A stretch of DNA of 64,000 nt, taken from assembly GCA_049889095.1 (NCBI GenBank), contig JBLJFK010000005.1; one strand, 5' to 3'. Both the position numbers and the translations under genes were made by a program. Position 1 is the stretch's first letter, and every line of letters starts with the position of its first letter. The stretch is from Ewingella sp049889095. Lineage in GTDB: Bacteria > Pseudomonadota > Gammaproteobacteria > Enterobacterales > Enterobacteriaceae. Below the pieces are notes generated by a model. That model made no database searches. It saw nothing but the letters and a program-made list of their open reading frames with translations, and was not told the DNA's origin. Of this stretch, positions 10,501 to 17,650 are shown in pieces.

Positions 10501-11275
10501 TGAAGAGGCAAAACGTTTGTTTCAGGATGCCAACGATCTGCTCGACAAACTCGCCAATGAAAAACTGCTGAATCCACGTGGTGTTGTAGGATTGTTCCCT
10601 GCGAACCGCGTTGGGGACGACATCGAGATCTACAGTGATGAGCGACGTAATGAGGTGCTGGTGGTCAGCCACCATCTGCGTCAGCAAACGGAAAAAACCG
10701 ATTTCGCCAATTACTGCTTGGCTGATTTTGTGGCGCCTAAATCCAGCGGTAAAAAAGATTACATGGGTGCTTTTGCGGTAACCGGCGGTCTTGAAGAGGA
10801 TGCCTTAGCCGAGGCTTATGACAAGCAGCATGATGACTACAACAAAATCATGATCAAGGCCCTGTCTGATCGTTTGGCCGAAGCTTTTGCCGAATATCTT
10901 CATGAGCGTGTACGCAAGGTGTATTGGGGCTTTGCTGCTAATGAAAACTTGAGTAACGCCGAGCTTATCCGTGAAAACTATCAAGGTATTCGCCCTGCAC
11001 CCGGCTATCCGGCCTGCCCGGAACATACGGAGAAAGGCCAGATCTGGAAATTACTTGATGTGGAAAATAACACGGGTATGCAACTGACAGAATCGTTCGC
11101 AATGTGGCCGGGGGCGGCAGTTTCCGGCTGGTATTTCAGCCATCCTGACAGTAAATATTTCGCTGTAGCGCAAATTCAGCGGGACCAGGTTGAGGACTAT
11201 GCGGCTCGTAAAAATATGCCAATAGCTGAAGTTGAACGCTGGCTGTCACCCAACCTTGGCTATGATGCTGACTAA
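7592..11275 (+). CDS. metH: Cobalamin-dependent methionine synthase
   Basis: MetH transfers the methyl group of 5-methyltetrahydrofolate to homocysteine through methylcobalamin. About 1227 residues carry the four modules in order: homocysteine domain (to ~330, zinc cysteines in NCALGP and GGCCGST), pterin domain (~355-620), B12 cap and Rossmann domains (~650-900, with the cobalt-ligand histidine in DVHDIGKNIVG), and the C-terminal SAM-binding reactivation domain. I chose the GTG at 7592, which gives the family-like N-terminus VTNQVEALR, with GAGG 5 bases upstream; an in-frame GTG at 7586 is the alternative. An ERIC element follows the stop. Confidence 0.96.
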   Translation: MTNQVEALRKQLAQRILVLDGGMGTMIQSYHLQEEDYRGERFANWESDLKGNNDLLVLTKPEVITAIHYGYLEAGADILETNTFNSTTISMADYHMESLSAEINYEAARLARICADEWTVRTPDKPRYVAGVLGPTNRTASISPDVNDPAYRNVSFDQLVEAYRESTRALIEGGADLIMIETIFDTLNAKAATFAVETEFEAMGVVLPVMISGTITDASGRTLSGQTTEAFYNSLRHVKPLTFGLNCALGPDELRQYVAELSRIAECYVTAHPNAGLPNAFGEYDLDAKEMAEHIGEWARSGFLNIVGGCCGSTPAHIAAIVKIVEGVAPRALPDIPVACRLAGLEPLTIDAQTLFVNVGERTNVTGSARFKRLIKEEKYIEALAVARQQVESGAQIIDINMDEGMLDAEAAMVRFLNLIAGEPDIARVPIMIDSSKWDVIEKGLKCIQGKGIVNSISMKEGEEAFLRQARKVRRYGAAMVVMAFDENGQADTRARKIEICRRAYKLLTEEVGFPPEDIIFDPNIFAVATGIEEHNNYAVDFIEACADIKSELPHALISGGVSNVSFSFRGNDPVREAIHAVFLYYAIRSGMDMGIVNAGQLAIYDDLSAELRDAVEDVILNRRDDGTERLLDIAEKYRGSKDDGEANKQQAEWRGWDVRKRLQYSLVKGITEFIELDTEEARQLSARPIEVIEGPLMDGMNVVGDLFSEGKMFLPQVVKSARVMKQAVAYLEPYIEASKEKGKTNGKILLATVKGDVHDIGKNIVGVVLQCNNYEIIDLGVMVPTDKILKTAIEEKVDIIGLSGLITPSLDEMVNVAKEMQRRGFTIPLLIGGATTSKAHTAVKIEQNYSGSTTYVQNASRSVGVVSALLSDAKRDAFVERTRKEYETVRIQHARKKPRTPPVSLDVARDNATTIDWDSYTPPAAHRLGIQQVEASIETLRNYIDWTPFFMTWSLAGKYPRILEDEVVGEEAKRLFQDANDLLDKLANEKLLNPRGVVGLFPANRVGDDIEIYSDERRNEVLVVSHHLRQQTEKTDFANYCLADFVAPKSSGKKDYMGAFAVTGGLEEDALAEAYDKQHDDYNKIMIKALSDRLAEAFAEYLHERVRKVYWGFAANENLSNAELIRENYQGIRPAPGYPACPEHTEKGQIWKLLDVENNTGMQLTESFAMWPGAAVSGWYFSHPDSKYFAVAQIQRDQVEDYAARKNMPIAEVERWLSPNLGYDAD

Positions 11276-11277
11276 AA

Positions 11278-11480
11278 ATACCCTTCATCCTTCGAACTGA
11301 TTCGGCGTTGGCTGCCAAAATCCCCCCCAGTCACTTACTTATGTAAGCTCCCGGAGGGAATTCCGTTGCCGCGTTACTCGGCCATTTTCAATGGTCTTGC
11401 CCCTAAAGGAGCCGCTGCAAGCAGCGTTCAAAACCAGCTTGCAGCAAGTTTTGTTATTCATCTTGAATGATTGTGGGTAT
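11278..11480. repeat. ERIC-type intergenic repeat, enlarged copy
   Basis: It contains the ERIC core CACTTACTTATGTAAGCTC (11332-11350) and the family ends (ATACCCTTCATCCTTCGA at left, TTGAATGATTGTGGGTAT at right). At about 203 bp it is longer than the usual ~127 bp; the extra DNA lies in the right half and contains the hairpin at 11414-11445. It lies between metH and the convergent UTRA regulator gene. Confidence 0.75.
11414..11455 (+). terminator. Probable metH terminator hairpin inside the ERIC copy
   Basis: A perfect 9-bp stem (GCTGCAAGC at 11414-11422 with GCTTGCAGC at 11437-11445) is followed by AAGTTTTGTT. It lies 139 bp after the metH stop. The T-run is broken, so termination is plausible but not certain. 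Confidence 0.5.
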
Positions 11481-11505
11481 CTGTCTATGCCCCTTACTTT
11501 TTCAC

Positions 11506-12231
11506 TCAATTCACCTCCACATCAATCTGCAACGCGTCATAGCGCCAATATTCCAGGTCACAATCAATAACCCGATCGTGTTGGTCGCGGTTGGTTCGAG
11601 TGATAAAAAGAGCCGGGCTGCCCGGTGCGATTTTCAACGCAAAGGAGGCTTGCTCAGGCAGGCGCGTCGGCACCATATCGAAACGTACTCGTCCATAGTT
11701 CACGCTGTACTGAGCGGAATAAAGATCGGTCAGAGATTGGGTCAGGTCAGCATTGAGGATGTTTGGAAAGAATTGCGGATTGAGGTAGTGCTCAACATAC
11801 AGCACCGGTCGTCCGTCGATGTAGCGTAAACGGCGGATGCAATAAACCTCGCTTTTTAAGGGTAAAACAAGCTTGCAGCACACGGCATCGCTGGCTTTCA
11901 GCGCCTTTGCATCAATAACTTCCGTCCGGGCACTGCGCCCCTGTTCACGCGCCATAGCATGAAAATGGCTGCGCTGTAGCGGGTTATAGACAATGCGGGG
12001 CGGAGAAATAAACCAGCCACGCCGCACTTCGCGATAAATCAAACCCTGTCCTTCAAGCTGGCTCAACGCTTCCCGCAGAGTGATACGGGTGGTGGAGAAG
12101 TGTTCACTCAGATCGCGTTCCGAAGGCAGACGTCCTTCGGCAGAAAAAGCGCCAGCAGCAATTTTTTCGCTCAGTGTCAGGCAAATCACAGCCACGGTTG
12201 TTAAGGCTTCGCTCATGGGTACAGGTCTCAT
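11506..12231 (-). CDS. GntR/HutC-family (UTRA) regulator, PhnR-like
   Basis: This is a ligand-responsive transcription factor. The N-terminal winged helix (LPSERDLSEHF, TTRITLREAL) is followed by a UTRA effector domain that ends in YWRYDALQIDVEV. The C-terminus and overall length (241 residues from this start) resemble the Salmonella phosphonate regulator PhnR (from memory). It is divergent from the ABC cassette at 12418-17635, and a HutC-type palindrome lies between them, so it most likely controls that cassette. The reading frame stays open to 12324; I chose the internal ATG because the longer N-terminus has no family counterpart. Neither start has a strong ribosome-binding site. The true ligand is unknown. 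Confidence 0.8.
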   Translation of the reverse strand: MRPVPMSEALTTVAVICLTLSEKIAAGAFSAEGRLPSERDLSEHFSTTRITLREALSQLEGQGLIYREVRRGWFISPPRIVYNPLQRSHFHAMAREQGRSARTEVIDAKALKASDAVCCKLVLPLKSEVYCIRRLRYIDGRPVLYVEHYLNPQFFPNILNADLTQSLTDLYSAQYSVNYGRVRFDMVPTRLPEQASFALKIAPGSPALFITRTNRDQHDRVIDCDLEYWRYDALQIDVEVN

Positions 12232-12368
12232 CACAGTGCATTTCTGCACCACCAGGGTGATCTTGTGCTGAATTTGTGTGCGCTTGTTAACAGCGTTCAG
12301 TTTAAAAGTGCTGGTTTTTCGCACTGTAATATAATTATCACAATTGGCCGCTAGATTGGCTTGGTTCT

Positions 12369-12386
12369 TGCTGGACTAGACCAGCA
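12369..12386. promoter_or_regulatory. Candidate operator for the UTRA regulator
   Basis: TGCTGGACTAGACCAGCA is an 18-bp dyad with 8 of 9 pairs complementary. Its core resembles the TGGTNTAGACCA pattern bound by HutC/NagR-type GntR regulators. It lies 32 bp before the binding-protein gene and 137 bp upstream of the divergent regulator, with a TATAAT at 12330-12335 nearby. Confidence 0.55.
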
Positions 12387-12417
12387 CTCTCACACACTAC
12401 CATCTGGAGCATCCGTT

Positions 12418-13476
12418 ATGAAACAGTTGTTCGCTTCTGTATTTACCAGCGCGCTCGTTCTTTCGACCTCAGTGGTTTTTGCTGCTGAGCCTCCTGCTGA
12501 ACTTCTCAAGGCTGCACAAGCTGAAGGAACGGTTAACAGTGTCGGTATGCCTGATGACTGGGCTAACTGGAAAGGTACCTGGAGTGATCTGAGCACTAAG
12601 TACGGCCTGAAACACAGTGACACAGACATGAGTTCGGCGCAGGAAATCGCGAAATTCCTGGCTGAAAAAGACAACGCCAGCGCCGATATCGGCGACGTGG
12701 GTGCCGCGTTCGGGCCGGTCGCAGTGCAAAAGGGCGTGACGCAGGCCTATAAACCAACGACCTGGGATCAAGTGCCGGACTGGGCGAAAGATAAAGACGG
12801 TATGTGGGCACTCGCTTACACCGGAACCATTGCGTTCATTATCGATAAGTCTCAGGTGAAGGATGAACCCCACAGCTGGGCTGATCTGCTGAAAAGCAAC
12901 TACAAAGTGACCATCGGTGACGTTGGTACTGCTGCGCAGGCGGCAAATGGCGTATTGGCTGCAACGTATGCCATGGGGGGGAATGAAAAAAATCTGAAAC
13001 CTGGTCTGGAATACTTCGGCAAGCTGGCAAAAGCAGGGCGTTTAAGCCTGACTGACCCGGTAATTGCTTCTCTGGAAAAAGGCGAAGTGCAGGTTGGCGT
13101 TGTCTGGGATTTCAATGGATTGAGCTATCGTGACAAGATCGACAAAACCCGCTTTGACGTGGTCATCCCATCAGATGGCACCATCACCTCAGGCTACACC
13201 ACTATTATCAATAAATTCGCAAAACACCCTAATGCCGCGAAGCTGGCTCGTGAGTATATCTTCTCCGATGCCGGTCAGATAAATCTCGCTCGTGGTTATG
13301 CTCGCCCAATCCGGGCCGATCACATCACTTTGCCTGACGATGTGAAAGCCAAACTGTTGCCATCCAGCGAATACAAAAACGCTCACCCGATTGCTGACAC
13401 CGCAGCGTGGGATAAGAGCGCTAAAACACTGCCGCGTCTGTGGCAGGAAAACGTCATGATTAACATGCAGCAATAA
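12418..13476 (+). CDS. ABC transporter periplasmic substrate-binding protein (family 1, organophosphorus candidate)
   Basis: This protein would capture the substrate in the periplasm for the permease pair encoded downstream. I chose the ATG at 12418, which gives a clean signal peptide (MKQLFASVFTSALVLSTSVV, then cleavage after FA). The mature protein (about 330 residues) is an iron/AfuA-PotD-like type II binding fold with GDVGAAFGP and VVWDFNGL segments. It is not closely similar to the Salmonella 2-aminoethylphosphonate binding protein as I recall it. The upstream frame is open to 12361, but that would bury the signal peptide and overlap the operator. It is the first gene of a six-gene operon. 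Confidence 0.85.
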   Translation: MKQLFASVFTSALVLSTSVVFAAEPPAELLKAAQAEGTVNSVGMPDDWANWKGTWSDLSTKYGLKHSDTDMSSAQEIAKFLAEKDNASADIGDVGAAFGPVAVQKGVTQAYKPTTWDQVPDWAKDKDGMWALAYTGTIAFIIDKSQVKDEPHSWADLLKSNYKVTIGDVGTAAQAANGVLAATYAMGGNEKNLKPGLEYFGKLAKAGRLSLTDPVIASLEKGEVQVGVVWDFNGLSYRDKIDKTRFDVVIPSDGTITSGYTTIINKFAKHPNAAKLAREYIFSDAGQINLARGYARPIRADHITLPDDVKAKLLPSSEYKNAHPIADTAAWDKSAKTLPRLWQENVMINMQQ

Positions 13477-13509
13477 CAACTAAAATTAAGTCATAAAGGC
13501 AAAGCGTTG

Positions 13510-14307
13510 ATGAAAAGCATTCTGGTGGTACTGGACGGTCTGAACTATCAGGTCGCCCGTGATGCAATGGGATATTTACAGGCACAGTGCGCTGCTGGAC
13601 GCGGCCGTTTGTATCAACTGGAATGCGCATTGCCTTCGCTGTCTCGGCCTTTGTACGAATGCATTCTCACCGGTATCACGCCGGTTGAGAGTGGCATCGT
13701 GCACAACCAGGTTGACCGACTCTCAACGCAGCGCAGCATCTTTCATTACGCCCGGGATGCTGGGCTTTCCACCGCCGCAGCGGCTTATCACTGGGTCAGT
13801 GAGCTGTATAACAGTACGCCGTTTGACCCGCCGCGCGACCGCCATACCAGTGATGAAACGCTGGCGATCCAGCACGGGCATTTCTATTACGATGACAGCT
13901 ATCCCGATTCGCACCTGTTTGATGACGCCGAGAGTTTGCGCCGTCGCCATGACCCGCATTTTTTGCTGATCCACTCGATGAATATCGACGATGCGGGCCA
14001 CAAGTTCGGTCTCTCTACGCCACAGTATCGTAACAAAGCTCGCGTAGCCGACGGTATCCTGTCGCACTATTTAGGCGACTGGCTCTCTGTGGGTTATCAG
14101 GTCATTGTTACCGCCGATCACGGAATGAATGATGACTGCAGTCACGGCGGTATCTTGTCAGAAGAGCGTCTTGTCCCGCTGTTTGTCTTTGGCTCAGCCT
14201 TCAGCTTGCAAGCAGCTGAACCGCTGCAAACTGAGCTATGCGGCACGCTGTGCCAATTGCTGAATATTGCCCACGATAAACCGCACTGCGCGGAATTGCT
14301 GGCCTGA
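13510..14307 (+). CDS. Alkaline-phosphatase-superfamily hydrolase (NPP/phosphonoacetate-hydrolase-like)
   Basis: This is a two-metal phosphodiesterase or phosphonate hydrolase, probably cytoplasmic because no signal peptide is seen. From the ATG at 13510 it has 265 residues. The metal-binding frame of the NPP group is complete: Asp9 (VVLDGLN), a Ser nucleophile in LPSLSRPLY near 45, Asp160/Asp161 and His164 (NIDDAGHKFG), Asp203-His204 (TADHGMND) and His212 (SHGG). It is shorter than known PhnA or NPP enzymes (about 400), so the substrate-capping region is reduced. It lies between the binding protein and permease genes, which suggests that it acts on the imported compound. The exact reaction is not known. 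Confidence 0.78.
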   Translation: MKSILVVLDGLNYQVARDAMGYLQAQCAAGRGRLYQLECALPSLSRPLYECILTGITPVESGIVHNQVDRLSTQRSIFHYARDAGLSTAAAAYHWVSELYNSTPFDPPRDRHTSDETLAIQHGHFYYDDSYPDSHLFDDAESLRRRHDPHFLLIHSMNIDDAGHKFGLSTPQYRNKARVADGILSHYLGDWLSVGYQVIVTADHGMNDDCSHGGILSEERLVPLFVFGSAFSLQAAEPLQTELCGTLCQLLNIAHDKPHCAELLA

Positions 14308-14333
14308 ACCACGCCACTTTTTGAGGAGTGCCG

Positions 14334-15173
14334 ATGAAAGCGAAGTGGATAGCCGCGTTATTCATGCTGCCGTTTGCAGTGTTTTTTATTGTTTTTCAGC
14401 TGGCCCCGCTGATTTGGGTGGCGATCAGCAGTTTTTACAGTGACACCTACGAAGCCTGGGGATGGGGAAATTACAGCGATATCCTCACTTCGCCCTTCTA
14501 TTTACAAGCGATGCGCTTCTCGCTCGATATTTCGGTTTGGTCGAGTTTATTGGGGTTGTTGATTGCGTTAGTGAGCAGTTACTCACTTCGTCAACTTGGC
14601 CCGACAAAGCTGCATGATTTTGTGATGTCGTTTACCAATATGACCAGCAACTTCGCGGGTGTCCCGCTGGCGTTTGCCTTCGTGATTTTACTCGGGCTGA
14701 ACGGCTGTCTGACGCTGTTACTGAAGAAATATGGGCTGATGGAAAGCTTCAATCTGTATTCGAAAGACGGGCTGATTGTGCTTTACACCTATTTCCAGAT
14801 CCCACTCGGCGTGCTGTTACTCTACCCGGCCTTTGACGCGCTTCGTGAAGATTGGCGCGAGTCGGCGGCGCTGCTCGGCGCCGGGCGCTGGCGTTACTGG
14901 CGGTATATTGGTTTGCCGGTATTGTTTCCTGCGTTGATGGGGACGTTTGTCATTCTGCTGGCCAATGCACTCGGGGCTTATGCCACGGTGTACGCCTTGA
15001 CTACCGGTAACTTCAACGTGGTGCCCGTGCGGATTGCCGCATTGGTGTCGGGTGATATTTCGCTCGATCCGAACATGGGCAGCGCGCTGGCGATGCTGCT
15101 GGTGGTGCTCATGGCCTTTATCACGCTGATACATCAGTGGCTTTTACGCAGGAGCTATCTGAATGTGCGCTGA
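14334..15173 (+). CDS. ABC transporter permease (first subunit)
   Basis: This inner-membrane subunit belongs to the BPD-type importer. It has six predicted hydrophobic segments and the coupling-helix EAA region (DWRESAALLGAGRWRYWRYI) near residues 180-200. I chose the ATG at 14334, with GAGGAG five bases upstream; an in-frame GTG at 14328 is less likely. It is followed at 30 bp by the second permease gene, and both pair with the ATPase at 15990. Confidence 0.88.
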   Translation: MKAKWIAALFMLPFAVFFIVFQLAPLIWVAISSFYSDTYEAWGWGNYSDILTSPFYLQAMRFSLDISVWSSLLGLLIALVSSYSLRQLGPTKLHDFVMSFTNMTSNFAGVPLAFAFVILLGLNGCLTLLLKKYGLMESFNLYSKDGLIVLYTYFQIPLGVLLLYPAFDALREDWRESAALLGAGRWRYWRYIGLPVLFPALMGTFVILLANALGAYATVYALTTGNFNVVPVRIAALVSGDISLDPNMGSALAMLLVVLMAFITLIHQWLLRRSYLNVR

Positions 15174-15202
15174 AAAATTGGTTGATTGCCGGGAGGAGTT
15201 TC

Positions 15203-15988
15203 ATGTCACGCGCTGAAGGTCTATATCATCGTCTGATTGTCTGGATATTAATGATTATCCTACTGTTACCGCTGGCGGCCACGTTGGTTTATGCGTTAGT
15301 GAACGAGTGGGGAGCGACCATTTTACCCAGCGGATTCACCTTGAAATGGATGACTGCGTTGTGGAGCGATCCGCGTTTTCTGGTTGCACTGGGTCATTCG
15401 CTGTTGATCTGTTTGGGCACGCTGCTGCTGTCGCTGGTTTTGATTTTGCCGCTGATGTTTGTGATCGCTTACTACTTCCCCAGACTTGATGCGCTGATGA
15501 ATGTGCTGATCTTGTTGCCGTTTGCCGTGCCGCCTGTGGTCTCCTCTGTCGGTCTGATGTCACTCTATTCGTCAGGACCGCTGGCGCTGACCGGTACGCC
15601 GTGGATCCTCATCGGCTGTTATTTTACTATCGCGCTGCCGTTTATCTACCGGGCCATCTCCAACAACATGCAGGCGATTCATTTGCGTGACCTGATGGAC
15701 GCTGCACACCTGCTCGGTGCCAGTACCTGGAAAGCTGCTTTGCTGGTGGTTTTGCCAAATTTGCGTAAGGGGATGACGATCGCTGTGCTGTTGTCGTTCT
15801 CATTCTTAATTGGCGAGTTTGTGTTCGCGAATCTGTTGGCGGGCAGCCGCTATGAAACGTTGCAGGTTTATCTTTACAACATGCGCAACGGCAGCGGTCA
15901 TTTCACCAGTGCCCTGGTTATCTCCTATTTCGTGGTTGTCCTGGCATTTACTTGGGTAGCTAACGTGCTGAATAAAGGAAAGAGCTGA
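15203..15988 (+). CDS. ABC transporter permease (second subunit)
   Basis: This is the partner permease of the same importer, with about six membrane segments and the EAA loop LMDAAHLLGASTWKAALLVV near residues 165-185. The open frame begins at 15137 inside the previous gene, but the ATG at 15203 has a strong GGGAGGAG ribosome-binding site and gives a typical N-terminus (MSRAEGLYHRLIVW). The ATPase gene starts one base after its stop, so the two are translationally coupled. Confidence 0.88.
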   Translation: MSRAEGLYHRLIVWILMIILLLPLAATLVYALVNEWGATILPSGFTLKWMTALWSDPRFLVALGHSLLICLGTLLLSLVLILPLMFVIAYYFPRLDALMNVLILLPFAVPPVVSSVGLMSLYSSGPLALTGTPWILIGCYFTIALPFIYRAISNNMQAIHLRDLMDAAHLLGASTWKAALLVVLPNLRKGMTIAVLLSFSFLIGEFVFANLLAGSRYETLQVYLYNMRNGSGHFTSALVISYFVVVLAFTWVANVLNKGKS

Positions 15989-15989
15989 T

Positions 15990-16982
15990 ATGTCCTATTT
16001 GCAGGTCACGCAACTCAACAAACATTACGGTCAGACGCAGATTTTCAACAACATCGACTTCAGTGCCAGAGAGGGTGAGTTCGTCACTCTGTTGGGTCCC
16101 AGTGGCTGCGGGAAATCGACACTGCTGCGTTGTCTGGCAGGGCTGACATCCGTCGACAGCGGGCAGATTATTTTGCAGGGACAGGATATCGTTCCGCTTA
16201 GTCCGCAGCAGCGCGGCATCGGTATGGTTTTCCAGAGTTATGCGCTGTTCCCCAATATGACGGTGGAAGGAAACGTGGCGTTCGGCCTGAAAATGCAGAA
16301 ATTATCGTCCAGCGAAGTTCATCGACGGGTCGGCGACGTGCTGGCGCTGGTCGAAATGAATGAATATTCGAGGCGTTACCCGCATCAGCTTTCCGGTGGG
16401 CAGTGTCAGCGCGTGGCGCTGGCCCGTTCATTGGTCACCGAGCCACGCCTGCTGCTGCTGGATGAGCCACTGTCTGCACTGGATGCGCGGATCCGTAAGC
16501 ATCTGCGCGAGCAAATCCGCCGCATTCAGCGTGAAATGAACCTGACGGCGATTTTTGTGACCCACGATCAAGAGGAGGCATTGACCATGTCAGATCGCAT
16601 TGTGCTGATGAATAAAGGAAAAATCGTACAAAATGCCGATGCCGAAACCTTGTATACTGAGCCGGTTGATGCCTTTGCCGCTGGTTTCATCGGCAGTTAT
16701 AACTTACTCAACGCCACTGATGCGCAAGCGCTGACCGGCCAGCAATATGGTGGTCAGGTGGTAATTCGCCCTGAATCGATTGTAATATGTTCGCCTGAAC
16801 AGGGCATTCCTGCCCGAATCTTACATCACAGCCTGCTTGGCAACGTCGTGCGTTATCGCGTACTGGCGAATAATGTTGAGCTGTCAGTGGATGTATTAAA
16901 CCGGTCTGTGGCCTCCCTTCTCGCCGATGGCATTGAAATTGGTCTTCAGTTAGATCTTGTTACATTACGGGAAGTTGCATGA
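15990..16982 (+). CDS. ABC transporter ATP-binding protein
   Basis: This 330-residue ATPase energises the importer. Walker A GPSGCGKST (about residues 37-45), Q-loop VFQSYALFPN, signature LSGGQCQRVALARS, Walker B LLLLDEP and the switch His in VTHDQEEAL are all intact. A C-terminal TOBE-like domain (after about 240) is typical of spermidine/iron/phosphonate importers. It overlaps the next gene by four bases (ATGA), a sign of tight operon structure. Confidence 0.92.
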   Translation: MSYLQVTQLNKHYGQTQIFNNIDFSAREGEFVTLLGPSGCGKSTLLRCLAGLTSVDSGQIILQGQDIVPLSPQQRGIGMVFQSYALFPNMTVEGNVAFGLKMQKLSSSEVHRRVGDVLALVEMNEYSRRYPHQLSGGQCQRVALARSLVTEPRLLLLDEPLSALDARIRKHLREQIRRIQREMNLTAIFVTHDQEEALTMSDRIVLMNKGKIVQNADAETLYTEPVDAFAAGFIGSYNLLNATDAQALTGQQYGGQVVIRPESIVICSPEQGIPARILHHSLLGNVVRYRVLANNVELSVDVLNRSVASLLADGIEIGLQLDLVTLREVA

Positions 16983-17635
16983 GTCTGGCGCTGTTTGATC
17001 TTGATGAAACCCTGATTAACGGCGATTGTTCCAGCCTGTGGTCGGCCTTTATGGTGTCGCAGGGATGGGTAGCGGATGAGCAGGCCTTCCTGCAACGTGA
17101 CACCCTGATGATGCAGCAATATGCCGCAGGTCAGATGGACATGCAGGAATACATGACCTGTACGCTGGCACCGTTGAAAGGTCGCTGTGAATTAGATGTT
17201 GCGGCAATGGTCGGGCGTTATATTCAGGAAGTGATCGCTCCGCGTGTCTATAATGATGCTCGTGAATGTCTGGAACGGCACCGTGCCCGCGGCGATCGCA
17301 CCGTGGTAATTTCTGCTTCAGGCGTTCATCTGGTTGCACCGATCGCGCGTTATCTCGGCGTTAACGACACTTTGGCGATTGGTGTGGGCATCCAAAAGGG
17401 GATGTTCACTGGCACGACGCAAGGCGTGATGACTTACCGTGAGGGTAAAGTCACTCGGCTGATGGAACTGATTAATCAGGATGTTTCACAGTTGCAGCAT
17501 GCCAGTTTTTATTCGGATTCTCATAATGATCTGCCCTTGCTGACTCAGGTCGGCAAGCCTTACGCGGTCAATCCGGACGCTATCCTGCACCAACACGCCC
17601 GGCAGGCAGGATGGCCTGTTTATGCCTGGCGTTAA
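16979..17635 (+). CDS. HAD-IB family phosphatase
   Basis: This phosphoserine-phosphatase-like enzyme probably removes phosphate from a small phosphomonoester in the cytoplasm. The 218 residues show motif I DLDETL (nucleophile Asp and acid Asp), motif II ISASG, a motif III lysine and motif IV YSDSHNDLPLL. It is the last gene of the ABC operon and lies 15 bp before yjbB. With the upstream NPP-like hydrolase it would make a two-step route that frees inorganic phosphate from an imported compound; this pathway is inferred. Confidence 0.82.
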   Translation: MSLALFDLDETLINGDCSSLWSAFMVSQGWVADEQAFLQRDTLMMQQYAAGQMDMQEYMTCTLAPLKGRCELDVAAMVGRYIQEVIAPRVYNDARECLERHRARGDRTVVISASGVHLVAPIARYLGVNDTLAIGVGIQKGMFTGTTQGVMTYREGKVTRLMELINQDVSQLQHASFYSDSHNDLPLLTQVGKPYAVNPDAILHQHARQAGWPVYAWR

Positions 17636-17650
17636 CGGAGCTGTTCTTTA

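Noticed and set aside
11506..17635. Standard 2-aminoethylphosphonate (phnSTUV/WX) locus
   Set aside because: The regulator is PhnR-like, but phnW and phnX are absent and the binding protein does not look like PhnS; the hydrolases are of other families.
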